64,000 nucleotides of DNA from Rhinopomastus cyanomelas (GCA_013400115.1 VXBP01008912.1:645501-709500); one strand, 5' to 3'; counted from the first letter of the stretch, positions 37,801-50,020 are shown. The notes: generated by a model from the letters alone, not told the origin. A program made the numbers and translations.

Positions 37801-37991
37801 CGTAATAAAAGAAGAGGTTTATTTCACCTTCACACGGTGTCTTTCTCATGCAGACCTCTGATTTCCACATTTGTATCCCTTTAAAGGATTTGATATGCAG
37901 GGAAAGAAGAAAGGACGATGGTAAAAATTTCAATTGAGAGGTTTACTACAGGCTGCCATACTCGATACGGTACCACGAATTTACTCCATAC
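34900..37991. other. NPAS3 intron immediately downstream of the bHLH exon
   Basis: Repeat-free for about 3 kb next to the exon. No second exon was recognised. Positions 34990-35540 are A+T-rich and may include conserved splicing or enhancer elements. Confidence 0.55.
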
Positions 37992-38236
37992 CTTTTACTG
38001 ATGTATTAGGTGGAGGTCCTTCCATTCTCAAGTTCCACGGAGGATCGCCTTGATTAGCAAAGTCCCTCATTTTCAGATAGCTAATTGTAAGTCGGATGAT
38101 GGATGCCTTGTCAAGCTGGCTGGTAATGGCTGCAGGCAGCGGCAACAACTTTGCCAACTCATAGAATTCAAAATTCTCCTTTCCCCGGCGAGAGCGAGCA
38201 GCATCTCGGGACTTCTCCTTCCTCAAAGCTTGTAAA
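37992..38236 (-). CDS. NPAS3: NPAS3 internal exon encoding the bHLH domain
   Basis: NPAS3 is a class VII bHLH-PAS transcription factor that acts in the nucleus as a heterodimer with ARNT-type partners and is important in brain development. The exon reads 81 complete codons on the minus strand. It contains the basic region (RKEKSRDAARSRRGKENFEF), helix 1 (YELAKLLPLP), the loop, and helix 2 (LDKASIIRLTISYLKMRDFA), and it ends GDPPWNLRMEGPPPNTSVK. From memory this matches vertebrate NPAS3 essentially exactly and differs from the paralogue NPAS1. The acceptor is a pyrimidine tract ending TTTCTTTCAG, just before 38236. The donor is AAAG|GTATGG, with GT at 37991-37990. One base completes the preceding codon and one base is left at the end, so the exon is entered in phase 2 and left in phase 1, at V of the next exon (K-V-I-G in NPAS3). 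The frame hits a stop three codons past the donor, as expected for intron. The rest of the gene lies outside the window, with earlier exons at higher coordinates. Confidence 0.96.
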
Positions 38237-40579
38237 CTGAAAGAAAAAAAACAAAGTAGGACATTCATCAATATTAGCGTTCTGTCACGTTTAACCACTC
38301 TGCTTTCTCACTGCTGGTCTGCTACACAAATTACTGCATTTTCCAAACGCTGTTGTGTGTGGCTGTGCAGACGTCAGGACAGATTGAAGCATCCTCCAGT
38401 CTTTGAAGGACTAAAACTGGTAATAAATGTTTGGGTTTCAGCAGCAGACAACACACTAAGGAACTAGCTCTAACTTGTTTCAGCCACTTTCTTCTTAGCC
38501 TGCCCCACGATTTCTGCTGCCAGCCACAAGAAGAGATTCCCAAGAACATGTAGAGTTTTCCTGCATAGATGCCACTGCTTCTCCTGACCCTCTGTCACCT
38601 GACTTTGTCTAAATGTGTGTCAGATTTTGACTTCTAGGACTAAGAGGTTAAAAGCCAATGACTGTGGTGTGTGTGACCACTGACAGGGCTGCAGCGCAGC
38701 CAAGGTGACCATGGTCGCATGAGCACAGTAGTAGACTCTCTAGTGGTTTCCGGGCATGGTAGACTACAGCTGGCACAGTAAGATAAATCTTCCTGGATTT
38801 CATGAAGCTGCTCTTTACCACTTGTTCAGCTGTTCTTGCTGCGGGAACAACAAACACCCTCAGAGGTTACACACTTGTCATTTCTGACTGCAACTCACTA
38901 CTGCGCATGTGTCAGACTGACCACACTTGGGTTAAAAAGGACCTTCTGTTTCACACCGAGCAGCTAAGAAGCAAAGACATTCTCTACCTGATGTTTCATC
39001 AACGCATCACTTCCTACCACCCACACGCAACACCCAAAGGCAACTCAGATTGACACCTGGGCTACCTGCCTACAGCGGGTAGAAGTGCTCAATGTACTTT
39101 GTGGCAACAGTGGGTAACCACTGGCTCTTCTCCTGGTCTTTCTACGGAACTCCAAGGAAACCTGATTTCAGTTGGTTTCAACAGTTGATTCCAATTCAGC
39201 TTTACGAGGGAAAAGGGAATTGGGGCTTTTTGGCTGCGCGGTTTGGGTCAGACCAAGAAATGTACAGCACACTTCCCAGAAGATTAAGAGTCAACGTGCA
39301 AATAACACAGTGAAAAGATACTGTCTTTTCTGGTTTTAATTAGAGGTTTTCACCTTTGTTTGTTTCTCGAGACAGACTGTTCAACTCAGGATACCATAAG
39401 CTTGACCATAACCCTGCCTTGGTGCGTAGAGGTTGGTTTGCGTCTGTCTGCCAACCACTGTTCAACATCAATAAAGTCTGTTCTTACCCCTCACAAAGAC
39501 TACGCTTCCTTTTCTCCATTCGCTTACTTGTTCATTTGACAGCATTACAGCCACAAGTCCATTAACCAGGCACTGGTTGATGAGAGTCAGAATTCAACCA
39601 GAGTATAAAGGGGCAGCCAATGCCTCTCTTGAGCTTCCCCAACCCCTGGATTTTATCCACAAAACAATTAAATAAAGGCCAAATCCACAAAAGCACTCCG
39701 GCATGTGAAGGAAATAATAGAGTTTAGCACACAGACTGAACGCCACAACTCTTAGAGCTCCATTTACCTCTATTTCTGATTTGGGAAAAATTTAAACTGC
39801 AGAGGTTCTCTTACTTACATATTCTTAACCACCTGCTTTTTTGTGGCTGCCTCTGCCACCTGCAAGGGCAGATCAGCTGGGCCCTTAAAACAAAAGTCAC
39901 ACTTCCCCAAGAATGGTCAACAAGCAATTCTATACTAATAGCAATTAGATTTAAAAACACAGCCTAGCTAAGAAATTGGGATGCTCAGGTAAAGATACAG
40001 GAGGAAGCAGCATGTCCTTACCAACAGCTAAAGCTGTACCATCCCACCGGTACCCAGTGACCCACTGGTCAACTACCTTCTTGACTCTATGAATCCTATG
40101 TAGACCACTAGCTGCTTGATCAGAGACATGATATTCTAGGAGCAAAATACCCAAGAAATAAGAGTTCACAATGCCCATTACGGGGCATCGGAGACGTGTA
40201 ACATCCCTCCAAATGTGCCTTAAATACAGCTGACAGCAATATTGTATGTACACACACAACTTGGAAGCTACAGCTACAAGGTGTGAACTGCCCAATTAAT
40301 TTCAGTGAAGACACTCTACACAAGTTAGACACCTACTGCAGGAACATAGGGGAGAGGCAGGCAAGTGTCTCTGCCCAGTTGCTTACAAGTGGAAGCTCAT
40401 TTTCAAGGCACAAGGGATGGCCTTTACTACTGGTCATCATGATTTGTTTTTGATCCAGAAGCCAAACCCGAGGACCTTGAGCTGCCAAACCAATTTAAGG
40501 AACCCAGAAGAGCTGAGATTCTAGAGTTATTCTGCACCAGGAAGTTCAAACCTTCTTTTCAAATCACTTCATAAAAGGT
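38237..40579. other. NPAS3 intron immediately upstream of the bHLH exon
   Basis: Repeat-free. It holds the candidate microexon at 39819-39859 and a 114-codon minus-strand frame (39951-40295) without recognisable domains. Confidence 0.5.
39819..39859 (-). other. Candidate 41-nt microexon upstream of the NPAS3 bHLH exon
   Basis: Minus strand: acceptor CTGATCTGCCCTTGCAG, then 41 nt reading VAEAATKKQVVKN plus two bases, then donor AT|GTAAGTAAG. Leaving in phase 2, it joins the bHLH exon 1.6 kb downstream in frame (...KN-I-LQALRKEK). It would have to be entered in phase 0, unlike the canonical upstream exon, so simple cassette inclusion would shift the frame. This is a sequence-level candidate only. 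Confidence 0.3.
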
Positions 40580-41043
40580 TAGAATCATAAAAAGGTCAAA
40601 GCTGGAAGGGACCTTAAAGATCACTGAGTTCAAACACCCCTGCCATGGGCAGGGACACCTCTCACTACGGCAGGTGTCCCAGAGCCTCATTCAATGTGAC
40701 TCTGAATATTTCTAGGGGTGGAGCAGCCAGTTTACCTGGGCAGCCTCTTCCAGTGTCTCCCTACACTCACACTAAAGACCTTCTTCCTAATCTCCAACCT
40801 AAATCTTTCCTCTTCCAGCTTAAAATCATTAACCCATGTCCTCCCAACCCCTTGCCCATATAAGAAAATATCTCCCCAGCCTTCCTTTAGCCCCCTTCAG
40901 GTACTGGAAGGGCACTATGAGGCCCCTCCAGAGCCTTCTCTTCCTCAGGTTGAACAACCCCAACTCTCTCAGCCTGTCTTTGTAAGACAGGTGGCTCCAG
41001 CCCTCTGAGCATTTCCTTGGCCTGCTCTGGACTCGCACCCCTC
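40580..41043 (-). mobile_element. CR1 3' region, older group, long copy
   Basis: On the plus strand: TAGAATCATAAAAAGGTCAA, GGAAGGGACCTTAAAGATCA, CCTGCCATGGGCAGGGACAC, GGGCAGCCTCTTCCAGTG and GGTACTGGAAGGGC. It ends in GAACAACCCCAACTCTCTCA and a CTGCTCTGGACTCGCACC segment that belongs to the reverse transcriptase end. It is the classic CR1 type rather than the young group. Confidence 0.92.
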
Positions 41044-41690
41044 CGCAAGAAGAGGGTTTTCTGGAGATCCTTAGTTAATTTTTTAATATCAGAAACATCA
41101 CAGTTCCCAGACTCAGGAAACTGAAACAAGTAGAAACTGAACAGTGATGGAAAATTCCTCAGCAACACCAAAGGCTGAATCCACAGTTTGATTACAAGTC
41201 TTGCACAAGGGTCAGGGCATCGCTGAAGCCGAACAATATACCGCAGCATAAACTTGTATAACACATTCCTGGCTCGCTAACAGTTTACAGCAGAAGTCAG
41301 CCGAGCTGAAAAGTGAGGCTACACATGCAAGTACAAAGCATCCTCTGACAATCACCATAGCATATTTGAATCCTCACCACGAAAAAAACTCCAGGAGTAG
41401 GGAGCTGATACAACAGACACAGCAAAGACACTCCTGAGAAACACTTATCAACAACCTCAGAGCCATTTGGTGCCATTTTTGGAAGCTTCACCAAGAGACT
41501 CAAGCTCAAGTTTTCTAACTTGCAGCACTCTCCTCTTGGCACCGGTGCATTATGAAGCAGCATCTGCTCACATGTGAGTAGGACTCAAGTCCTACTCTAC
41601 GAAATGCCACTAGAGAAACACACTTGTAGCATCACACACTGCAGTTATGCTGATACAACGGGACCTTAATTTGAGAGCAGTGATTTCCTC

Positions 41691-42092
41691 AGCAGAGACT
41701 GAGGGGTGACCTCATTAATGTTTAGAAATATGGAAGGGGCGAGTATCAGGAGGATGGAACCACGCTCTGTTCAGTGACGACTAGATGATCTTCTGAGGGC
41801 CCTTACAATCCCTGATGTTCTGTGATCTGATGATAGGACAAGGGGCAATGGATGTGATCTGGAACATAGGAGGTTCCACGTAAATACCAGAAGGAACAAC
41901 AACTTGGTGAGGGTGACAGCACTGGAACGGGCTGCCCAGGGGGGTTGTGGAGTTTCCTCTCTCTTGAAGTGTTTAAAACTGGCCTGGATGTGTTCCTGTG
42001 TGACTTCATCTAGGTGGTCCTGCTGTGGCAGAGGAACTGGACTAGATGATTTTTCAAGGTCCCTTCCAGCCCCTAATGTTCTGTGATTCATT
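41691..42092 (+). mobile_element. CR1 3' region, young group, with an inserted CR1 terminus
   Basis: It starts AGCAGAGACTGAGGGGTGAC and ends CCCTAATGTTCTGTGATTCA. Positions 41779-41826 interrupt it with a separate CR1 3' end (GACTAGATGATCTTCTGAGG ... TGATGTTCTGTGAT), after which the host element resumes at CTGATGATAGGACAAGG. Confidence 0.92.
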
Positions 42093-44040
42093 TGATAGGA
42101 CCTAACTGTCACTGTTAAGCCTCTCTAGCACCTGCGATTGTGACAGACAACATCAGCTTCATCACCAGATGCTCTTAACAGAGCAAAGTGCTGGCACTGA
42201 TATCCAAACAATAGGCTACAAAAGAAGGGTGTGAAGCTCACAACATGACGCAGGACATTCCTGTCATATGACACGCAGACTAGAGATGGTAAATGAACTT
42301 GCCTCCAGTGTCAGGCTACACTAAAATAACCACAGGCTCTCCTGCTAATGAGAAAAATAACAGCATGGGAAACTACGGTCACATTTACTAAGGGGAGTTC
42401 AAAGGCATTCAGAAAGCACCAAGATAGCGAGAATCACACATGTGAGAGCCCTTACATGATCGAGAACATCCCCTAACAGACAAGTCAGTCTACAAACACT
42501 ATCCACGTTATCAGACAGCAGCAAAACTTCGTGTGTTCTCTGAAGAAAATACTTCTCAAAGAACTTCCCCTGTACACAGAGTCCACCAAAGACCACGAGG
42601 TTTCCAAGCTGCTTGCTCCTGATAATTCTGAGATCCGATACCACATAAACAGGACATTTAATGGGCAGAAAATAATGCTATTTTAGATAGGGGGTTTCTA
42701 AAGTATCTACTTTTCCTTTTAGGGCCTTTCCAGATAGGCTGATATATAAAGGGCGCCAGGCTTTTACAGATGAAAGGGTCCAATAAATACTGCCATATAA
42801 TAATAAAATGGTGTACACACCTCTAAAGTAGATTTTTCTATTGGAGACACAGCAGATGCAGAAGACATGATAATATGGTGCTGTATAAAAGTTTTATTGG
42901 CACTCATAACTCACTTGTGATTTCATTGTGCTTGTGGTCATTCCAAGCTTAACCTGCTTCATATTTTATTTCCATCATTTTATATATTTTATATTCATAA
43001 GCGGACACAAGCCTCCATCTCTGAGCGAACACACACAACCTCCACGTGTCTGACAGACCATCATCTGTCACTTTAAAGAGGGGACAATCACAGCTCCCCA
43101 TTTCTGCAACATATAACGGCAATCAAACATGTTAGAGCGTATCAACAGATGCTCTGACCTACATTAGCAGGGATTTTTTAGCATATCAATACCTCGCCTC
43201 TGTGTCTCAGTTTGGGGAGTAAAAGTCCGTGAAATAATTTAAATCCACGAGTTTGCGTTTTGAATGAAAAGAAGGGAATGGTTGTGCTTGCAAAGAAAGA
43301 TTTCTGCCTGCTATTCCAAAGCACAAGCGTGGGAGCAGATACGTCGCAGAGCTGCCCATTTTTAGAGGCAGTTCACGTTTATGCATCAACTTCACTGCTC
43401 CCATGACCATGATGCAGGCAAGATCCCCAATCGGGGCTCCTCAAAGAGTGGTTTCCCACTGCTCAGTCCCACAAACCAGCACTGGTGGGGTTTTGTGGTA
43501 CTCTCACTGTCCCTTTCATGAATAGAGACTGGATTAGGGGTGACGTCCAGGTTTGAAGGACAGACAGGCTGCTGAGCTCCAGATCTGATGGCTCCAGCCA
43601 AGGGCCAGCTTGTCTGCAGTGTGCTGTCAGGGTTTCTGCTCATTCTTATTAACTACAAGCACAGAAGTATGGCACACGCTCACAAAGGACGAAGTTTTGG
43701 GTAACTATTGAAATTCTCCCTGGTTGCAGAAGGAACTTTGCAAGCCCAACAGTATAGAGAAGGAAGGACTTTCTCTTGTAACACTAAGCAATATCATAGT
43801 ATTTACTCTGCTGTTATCGACCACTAGCAAATTTCTTAAGCCCCTGACAACAATATGGATTAGCAGCAACAACACCAAACTCTTAACAATATCTAATAAT
43901 GTTTATAACAAGCTTTACAGAGAATGAAGCAATAGGTGTGCATCTGCATTTCTGCATCAGTCTAGCCTTTCAATGTCAAGGATCAAGAGGGCCACTACAA
44001 ACGTGATCCAGCTCTGCTAAGGCTGCTGTCAGAGAGATGC
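42093..44040. other. NPAS3 intron, unique sequence
   Basis: No repeats recognised. Positions 42880-43060 are A+T-rich. Only short open frames. Confidence 0.5.
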
Positions 44041-44313
44041 CACCTGGATGTGTTCCTGTGCGACTTGGTCTAGGTGATCCAGCTGTGACAGGGGGATTGG
44101 ACTGAATGATCTAACGAGGTCCCTTCCAATCCCTAATGATTCTGTGACTTGGTCTAGGTGATCCAGCTGTGACAGGGGGATTGGACTGGATGATCTATCG
44201 AGGTCCCTTCCAATCCCTAATGATTCTGTGACTTGGTCTAGGTGATCCTGCTGTGGCAGGGGGATTGGATTAGATCTTTCGAGGTTCCTTCCAATCCCTA
44301 ATGATTCTATGTT
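44041..44313 (+). mobile_element. CR1 3' end with an internal 84-bp tandem array
   Basis: After CACCTGGATGTGTTCCTGTG, the last 84 bp of the CR1 are present three times, starting at 44062, 44146 and 44230. Each begins GACTTGGTCTAGGTGATCC and ends in CCCTAATGATTCTRTG. Units 1 and 2 share AGCTGTGACAG. Unit 3 has the family form TGCTGTGGCAG and a 3-bp deletion. Confidence 0.95.
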
Positions 44314-47300
44314 ATGCCCGTTTCACAGAAATCAGACAGAGGGGAAGAACGTGCAATGTTAGAGCACACGCTACGTCTGCGACTAAACAACGGACCACAG
44401 CGAAGTGATCCCACCTCACCAACACCCTGAAAGAGACTTCATGTCCTCCTGTGTACATGGCTTCCCAATGTGATGAGACTAGAAGGCTGCTTATTTGCTA
44501 CTGAACGTAGCTGAAGGATTAGCTAAGGAAATGAATGCATCCTGCTCCTGCAGTGTGCATTTGTGCAATTCTAAGCAAGACACACTCAGAAAGACCTGAT
44601 CTTCTTCTTCCCTCGTTCCGTGCTAACATGGTATGGCACAGCACTTGTGCTTTGAATGGCTTTCATATGTAGATCAAACGTAGAGGCCTTCTCCTTTTTC
44701 ACCAAGCTGCTTACATCATGTCTGTGTTTATATCGATGCAATGCAGCCGAGGAGTATGAAGATTTAGCCAACATTTACACACCATTCTCATCTCCTGCAG
44801 GAATTACATTACTGGTTCCCTCAGCCACATTCTGGATGAGAATCTGTTCTGGGGCATCGAGCTGACCAGCACAAACAATGAGGGCTGTTAAACCTATTTA
44901 TAACACTAGATGCACAGAAATGCTCTTAATGCCCAGGCAATTCATTAAGATAATGTCCAAGTCCACCCATAGGTGGTCACCCATAGGCCACGTTCTGGCC
45001 TATAAAAATCTGTGTTCATTTCACTGATCTCACAGGACAATTACACTTCATTAGAAGTTCAGAGAACAGAACAGCATCAGTATTGAAATGACCCAGTGAT
45101 TTGGAACAGTTATTTATTTTGCTTCTATGTGACTCTGCCTCTGCCCGAGGTTTTTTTCCACAAGTGATTGTTAATGGCCACATCTCAAAGCCAGAGCTCA
45201 GTCCAAGCAGATCCTCACCTGCAAACTTCAAAACAAAGATTTAGACCGGAGGAGGTGAAGCAGAGTCATCAGCCACTACATAACTGCACATATTGCAGTT
45301 GAGAAGTCCAGGCCAGCAAGCCAAACATCACAACTGCTGGCTGCAGGAGCCTAAAGCCTCCTATTGCCCAGGCTTTTTGTTCTTGTTTTCTAAATGTTAT
45401 GCTCTAGAGAGCTCACAAGTATGCAGGAACCTGGGTATTTTTTCAGTATAGTAGCTACAACCGAGCGTAAGAATGAAGCACCGGAGCTAATGTTCCTGTA
45501 GATGTGAATAAAGTGAAGGAAAAAACCCCTCCAACTTTCCAGCACCCAGTTTGTTCTGAAAAGCTGATACTGAAATTCTCTTCCTGTGCTTGCTTGGAAT
45601 TCCTACACATTATTTTGCTTCCTTTGGGGATTTATTTTTTTCTTTTAAGACAATGTTTTGACTTGATGTTTTCTCCTTCTCTTTGCTTCTCTTTTTTCCG
45701 CCGTCCTATTCATAGACTTCCTTTTCACACAGATTGTTTCTGAACTGAGAGGACAAGAACTTCAAGACTAATAAAACTGGTTATGTTGTTTAAAAGAGAA
45801 GAAAACCTTTGTGAGGGTAAAACCTCCAAAAAAAAAAAAAGCCCACAAAAAAAAGAAGAGGGAAGCAGGAGAATCAAAAGCTACATCGTATTTTACCTTC
45901 GCCTTTCTTTTTAAGCACATCTGAGAAGTCAGGCGGCAGATTTTTATGGATTTTTCTACTTGTTTGCTTAGGAGATCCGAACATGGCTCACTCTCACTAT
46001 TTATCAATTAATCTAGCATGCAGCCTCAAAGGAAAAAGGTCGACCTGTATTAAAAATTCATCCATCAAAAATTCATCAAAGACTTCAGCATTTTAACTGG
46101 TGAACCTTTGAACACCTGCACACTTGTCAGATCTGTGGTCATAGTTAACTGGAATCTATAGCTACTACAGTATCTACACTTGCTCCGACACGAGCTGCAT
46201 GAGGAGACTTTCAGGTGAAAGCCCAGTACATCACTCAGGGAGCCCCACTGCTCCCCTAAACCCTTCTTTTCATCAGTTGAGGGATCTCTGATATCTGGCA
46301 AAGTTCAAAGACAGACAAATCAGATCCCTTTCAGCAAGCACACACTTTTCAGGGGTAAGCCCAGTGCATCACCCAGGGAGCCCCACTGCTCCCCCAAATC
46401 CTTCTTTTCATCAGTTGAGGGATGTCCAATATCTGACCAAGTTCAAAGACAGTCAAATCAGACCCCTTTCAGCAAGCACACACCTTCCAGGGGTATTTCC
46501 TGTAGGCACCCCATAAATATCATCCTTCTGACAGGGCAGAGGTTTGCCAAAAGTGTAAACAAAACCATTATCTAGCTTTATCATCAGAGGCACAGTCCAC
46601 ACATCGGAGCCACTTAACACTGTCCAAGAAGAATGAATGTTTTCAGAAGACTTTCTTTAATGTGCAAAGAGGCAGTCTAGTAAATGCTGCAAGTTAAAGC
46701 TGGAACCTTCAAGTTCAAGGTAAAAACTCTGCTGCTTAACTAATGCACTGCTCATAGCTGTCATCATTAATTTATGTTAGCCTCTGTAAACATCAAGAGT
46801 ATAATAGGCCAATTTCACAACTAAATATAGATGCACATTTTGCCCTTATATAAATGGCAGATTGCTGCTGTAGATCATCACTGCAGCAACACGTCAGTAA
46901 AGATGCACTGTTTGATGGTCTGATGCTCACACAATATATAAAACCAGTTGTAATGGTTGTTTGGAAGCAAAGTGTAACATAGCAGCAAAATTTCATTTGT
47001 TCCACAAACTCAGGATATATTAAGCTTGGCTGACAAAGACTGTTTGATGTGCTAAATCAGTCTGACCTTCATTTTTGCTTTGTATTTCTCATTTAACACA
47101 CGAAATGACCATTATTTTTTCACTCTATAGGAAAATATCAGAGAACTGGTTTCTATTAAAAAGCCTCTTCTCCTCGTAGGTAGCGAAAACACATCTTGCT
47201 AAACGTGCTGCAACAATTATTGTAAAAACTTATGAAATAAAAGCCCAACAAATACCAACCCCAGCTACTCATTATATCGGTGAGGCTTGGGGTTGTTTTT

Positions 47301-49764
47301 AGGGGTGGTGGTTTGATGGAAGAGGTTTATTTTCTTTTCAATATATAAAAGTGATTTAAGGAAGACGTTTGCGTCTGCTCCAACTCGTCATTAAACAGAG
47401 CATTTTATCGCCAGTGAGCACCTTTGTGGCAATATTGAAATAACAGGATTTACTTCCAAAGTGAGTCATTAGGACACAACAATAGGAACCTGGCAGGGTT
47501 TTAAGGATTACAAACCCGCCACCCTACACAACCTTTTAAGACGAGCGCGCACTTGGATGCGGCAACAATTAAGCGCGTTGTGATGCGCCGGTTCAAACCC
47601 AAACTCCACAACCAGAGTGCTCCAGAGTGCTTGTGGTTTGATGCTTTTTTTCCCTTCCTACGTTGAACTAAGCAATTGCCAGCCCAATGGTAATAGAGAA
47701 AGCGCAGCTTTATCGAGCAATTTTGCAGCATCCCAATAAATAGCCCCTTTACCTTGGAGCAAGTTGTACATTTCACACCTTAAATTTCTATTTACCAAAT
47801 CAGCTAATCACTGCACAATTGAACTTCTCAGAACAAAAAATTATCAATTAAAGTGGTTGAAACTCCTGCAAATTATCATTTAGGAATGAAGTAATTGCTT
47901 TCATCAGGGCAGAAAAGCCCGCCAGAACAGAAATGTCACTTCAGATTAGTGTTCTCACTCCTGAAGCTATGGATGACACAGCTGATATAAGACTAAATGC
48001 CAAGACCAATCAATTGCTTTTGTGGCTCTGTTCTGAGCTGCTGTAAAAGGGGCCATTTTCTAGGATCTACTCTTCATTATAGTAAATGCTATCTCCTTGG
48101 TAACATAATTCCATTTCTCATAAATTCCGTCTGAGAGCATTGTCCTAACAATGGATGTTTGTGGAAAAGAATGCTGTTGGTTTAATGCAAAGAAATTAAG
48201 TGTGAACGGCTGTCAAAGTACCATAGCTTGCTTGTTCTTAAACAGAAATTGAAGTCTTTACATTAAAACCCGAATACTCTGGCGGAAATGAGCGCTCAGA
48301 ACAAGTGTAATGTATCGCCTTTGGAATCGGCGTGTTTCTGATTGAGGGCTGAGATGGGTTTTTTGCGGCAGATCTATGTTCTGTCTGCAGCGGGCACACT
48401 CGTCCCTGGCACGGATTTGTCAGTTTAAGAGAGAGCAGATAAATACTCCACTTATTTCACAGCAGTGCAGTTAGGAAATGTGAGACTGCAGAAGAAAACA
48501 TGGGCTCATTATCATATGACATGCTATTTGTTAGCAGACTCATCTGTGTATAAAAGCCTTCCTCGAACCGAGCCCCTTACTGGAAATATCTGTATTTCCA
48601 TTTGTATTGTTCAGCTTCCTAAAATACTGAGAATCTGAGTTATGGTCTCCAATTAAAAGGATATCTGAGAAGCTAATTTGGTGGAACAGCAGCAATTTCC
48701 TGCACTGCTCTCCTCACGACTGAAGTTTAGAAACAAATTCAAGGCTAGGGATTTTCATTCGAAACAGGATGAAAAGTATTCGTCCCTCAAGGAGCATAAA
48801 CAATTCCAATTAACAGTAACAGGGGTTCTGTGGCACGGAGAACACACTACCTGACGTGCTCAGAACTCATCGACTCAGCGTTAAGATGAGACTCTGGTAT
48901 TTCTACAGGTAACCAAAAACACCTATGGCCTGCTGGCAACCACAGCACTGAACATGGGCAAGCTCAGAAACACATGGAAAGCTGCACCTATTGTGTGGTA
49001 ACGGGAAGACAAAAGGACAAGAAAGACCTCAAGTCAAACACACCTACCTGCTCCAAGCAAGTGTTCTACTCTAAACCCAGAGCTTCAGCCCAGGTTCTCC
49101 AAACCCATCACCTCGTGTCGCACATTGAAGAGGCTGAACAGCAGATCACAGTTTAAACAGCAGCTCTACACCGTGGACTGAGCAGCAGTTACTACATAAA
49201 TAAATCACTCCGAAACGAACACAGAGAATGCAATTTTGTCTTTGTACTCCTTTTGTAACTACTGTCTGAGAAGGAACACTTCAAATTAGGGAGTTTTGAT
49301 CTGGTTCTGAATGTATGTTTGAAAGAATGAGTAAACAGCTGCTGTTTTCCTCACCTGTGTCAGATCTACTACAGGAATGTTTGCTGGAATGTTTACGTCA
49401 GCCACTTTTTTCCCCGTACCATCGCTTCACCAGCGGTAGCTGTGGTACAAACAGCTACTCAAGTTAAAAAAAAAAATGTAAAAATATTAGGATTTATATT
49501 TTAATGAAACCTGTGTCTGTACAAGGCAGCTTATCCCCACCACGAAGTTTTACTGCTGCTGAAAGGCCCAGGAGCACAATGTTGTTTTCAGACATCCCAT
49601 GTTTGCTCAGATGACCTAAGTAGGGATTGGGCTGTGCTGGCTGTAACTACCCATTCAGAGTTAGTTCCCAGAGCCAGGGGAAAAAACAGTAAGAATTCCA
49701 GACTCTCTTGTTCACCACTGCCACATAAATCATGTCTGGGTGGTGTGTCCTCCATTATTGTAAC
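44314..49764. other. NPAS3 intron, longest CR1-free stretch of this half
   Basis: About 5.4 kb with no CR1, holding only the 138-bp tandem duplication at 46208. Positions 47050-48700 are A+T-rich unique sequence with TAATTA and ATTATCAATTAAAG-type motifs and an embedded CpG cluster at 47518-47600. Absence of transposons over such a length is a common sign of constrained regulatory DNA, though chance is possible. Confidence 0.5.
46208..46497 (+). repeat. Tandem duplication, 138-bp period
   Basis: Two full copies and the start of a third. The motif AGGGAGCCCCACTGCTCCC occurs at about 46238 and 46376, and CAGCAAGCACACAC at 46332 and 46470, both 138 bases apart. The copies differ by roughly 10%. 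The unit has no resemblance to CR1, and I do not recognise it. Confidence 0.93.
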
Positions 49765-50020
49765 ACCAAGACCATGAGGATGATGGGGTTGAACAGCTCC
49801 CATATGAGGAATGGCTCGGGGAGATGGGTGTCTTTAGCTTACAGAAAAGGAGACTGAGGGATGACTTCATTAATGGTTGTAAGTATGGAAAGGTGGGTGT
49901 CACAGGAGGATGGCTCTTCTCAGTGCCATCTAATGACAGGACAATGGGTGTCAGTTGGAACACAGGGGGTTCCACATCAATATGAGAAGGAACTTCTTCA
50001 CAGTGAGGGTGACAGAGCAC
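49765..50020 (+). mobile_element. CR1 3' region, young group, lacking its terminus
   Basis: It starts with reverse transcriptase end sequence (CCATATGAGGAATGGCTCGG), then AGGAGACTGAGGGATGACTT, GGTTCCACATCAATATGAGA and CACAGTGAGGGTGACAGAGC. Similarity then stops. The missing 3' part may be the fragment at 50629. Confidence 0.88.

Larger units (their letters stand above)
1..37991 (-). other. NPAS3: NPAS3 intron downstream of the bHLH exon (partial)
   Basis: On the minus strand this is the intron that begins with GTATGG at 37991 and runs off the left edge. I looked for the next NPAS3 exon, which begins V-I-G-A-Q-R-R-R and continues into the first PAS domain, and did not find it. The intron is therefore at least 38 kb. 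An intron of this size fits NPAS3, which has some of the largest introns among vertebrate transcription factor genes. The content is single-copy A+T-rich DNA plus the CR1 fragments listed separately. The intron assignment is inferred from the exon; other transcripts could lie inside it. Confidence 0.85.

Noticed and set aside
1..37991. Search for the next NPAS3 exon (VIGAQRRRS...)
   Set aside because: No minus-strand sequence coding for it was found. It probably lies to the left of the window.
38050..38235. 60-codon plus-strand frame over the NPAS3 exon
   Set aside because: It is the antisense shadow of the bHLH exon.
39951..40295. 114-codon minus-strand open frame with a donor-like GGTAAGG
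   Set aside because: No recognisable domain and no acceptor. The length is within chance expectation.
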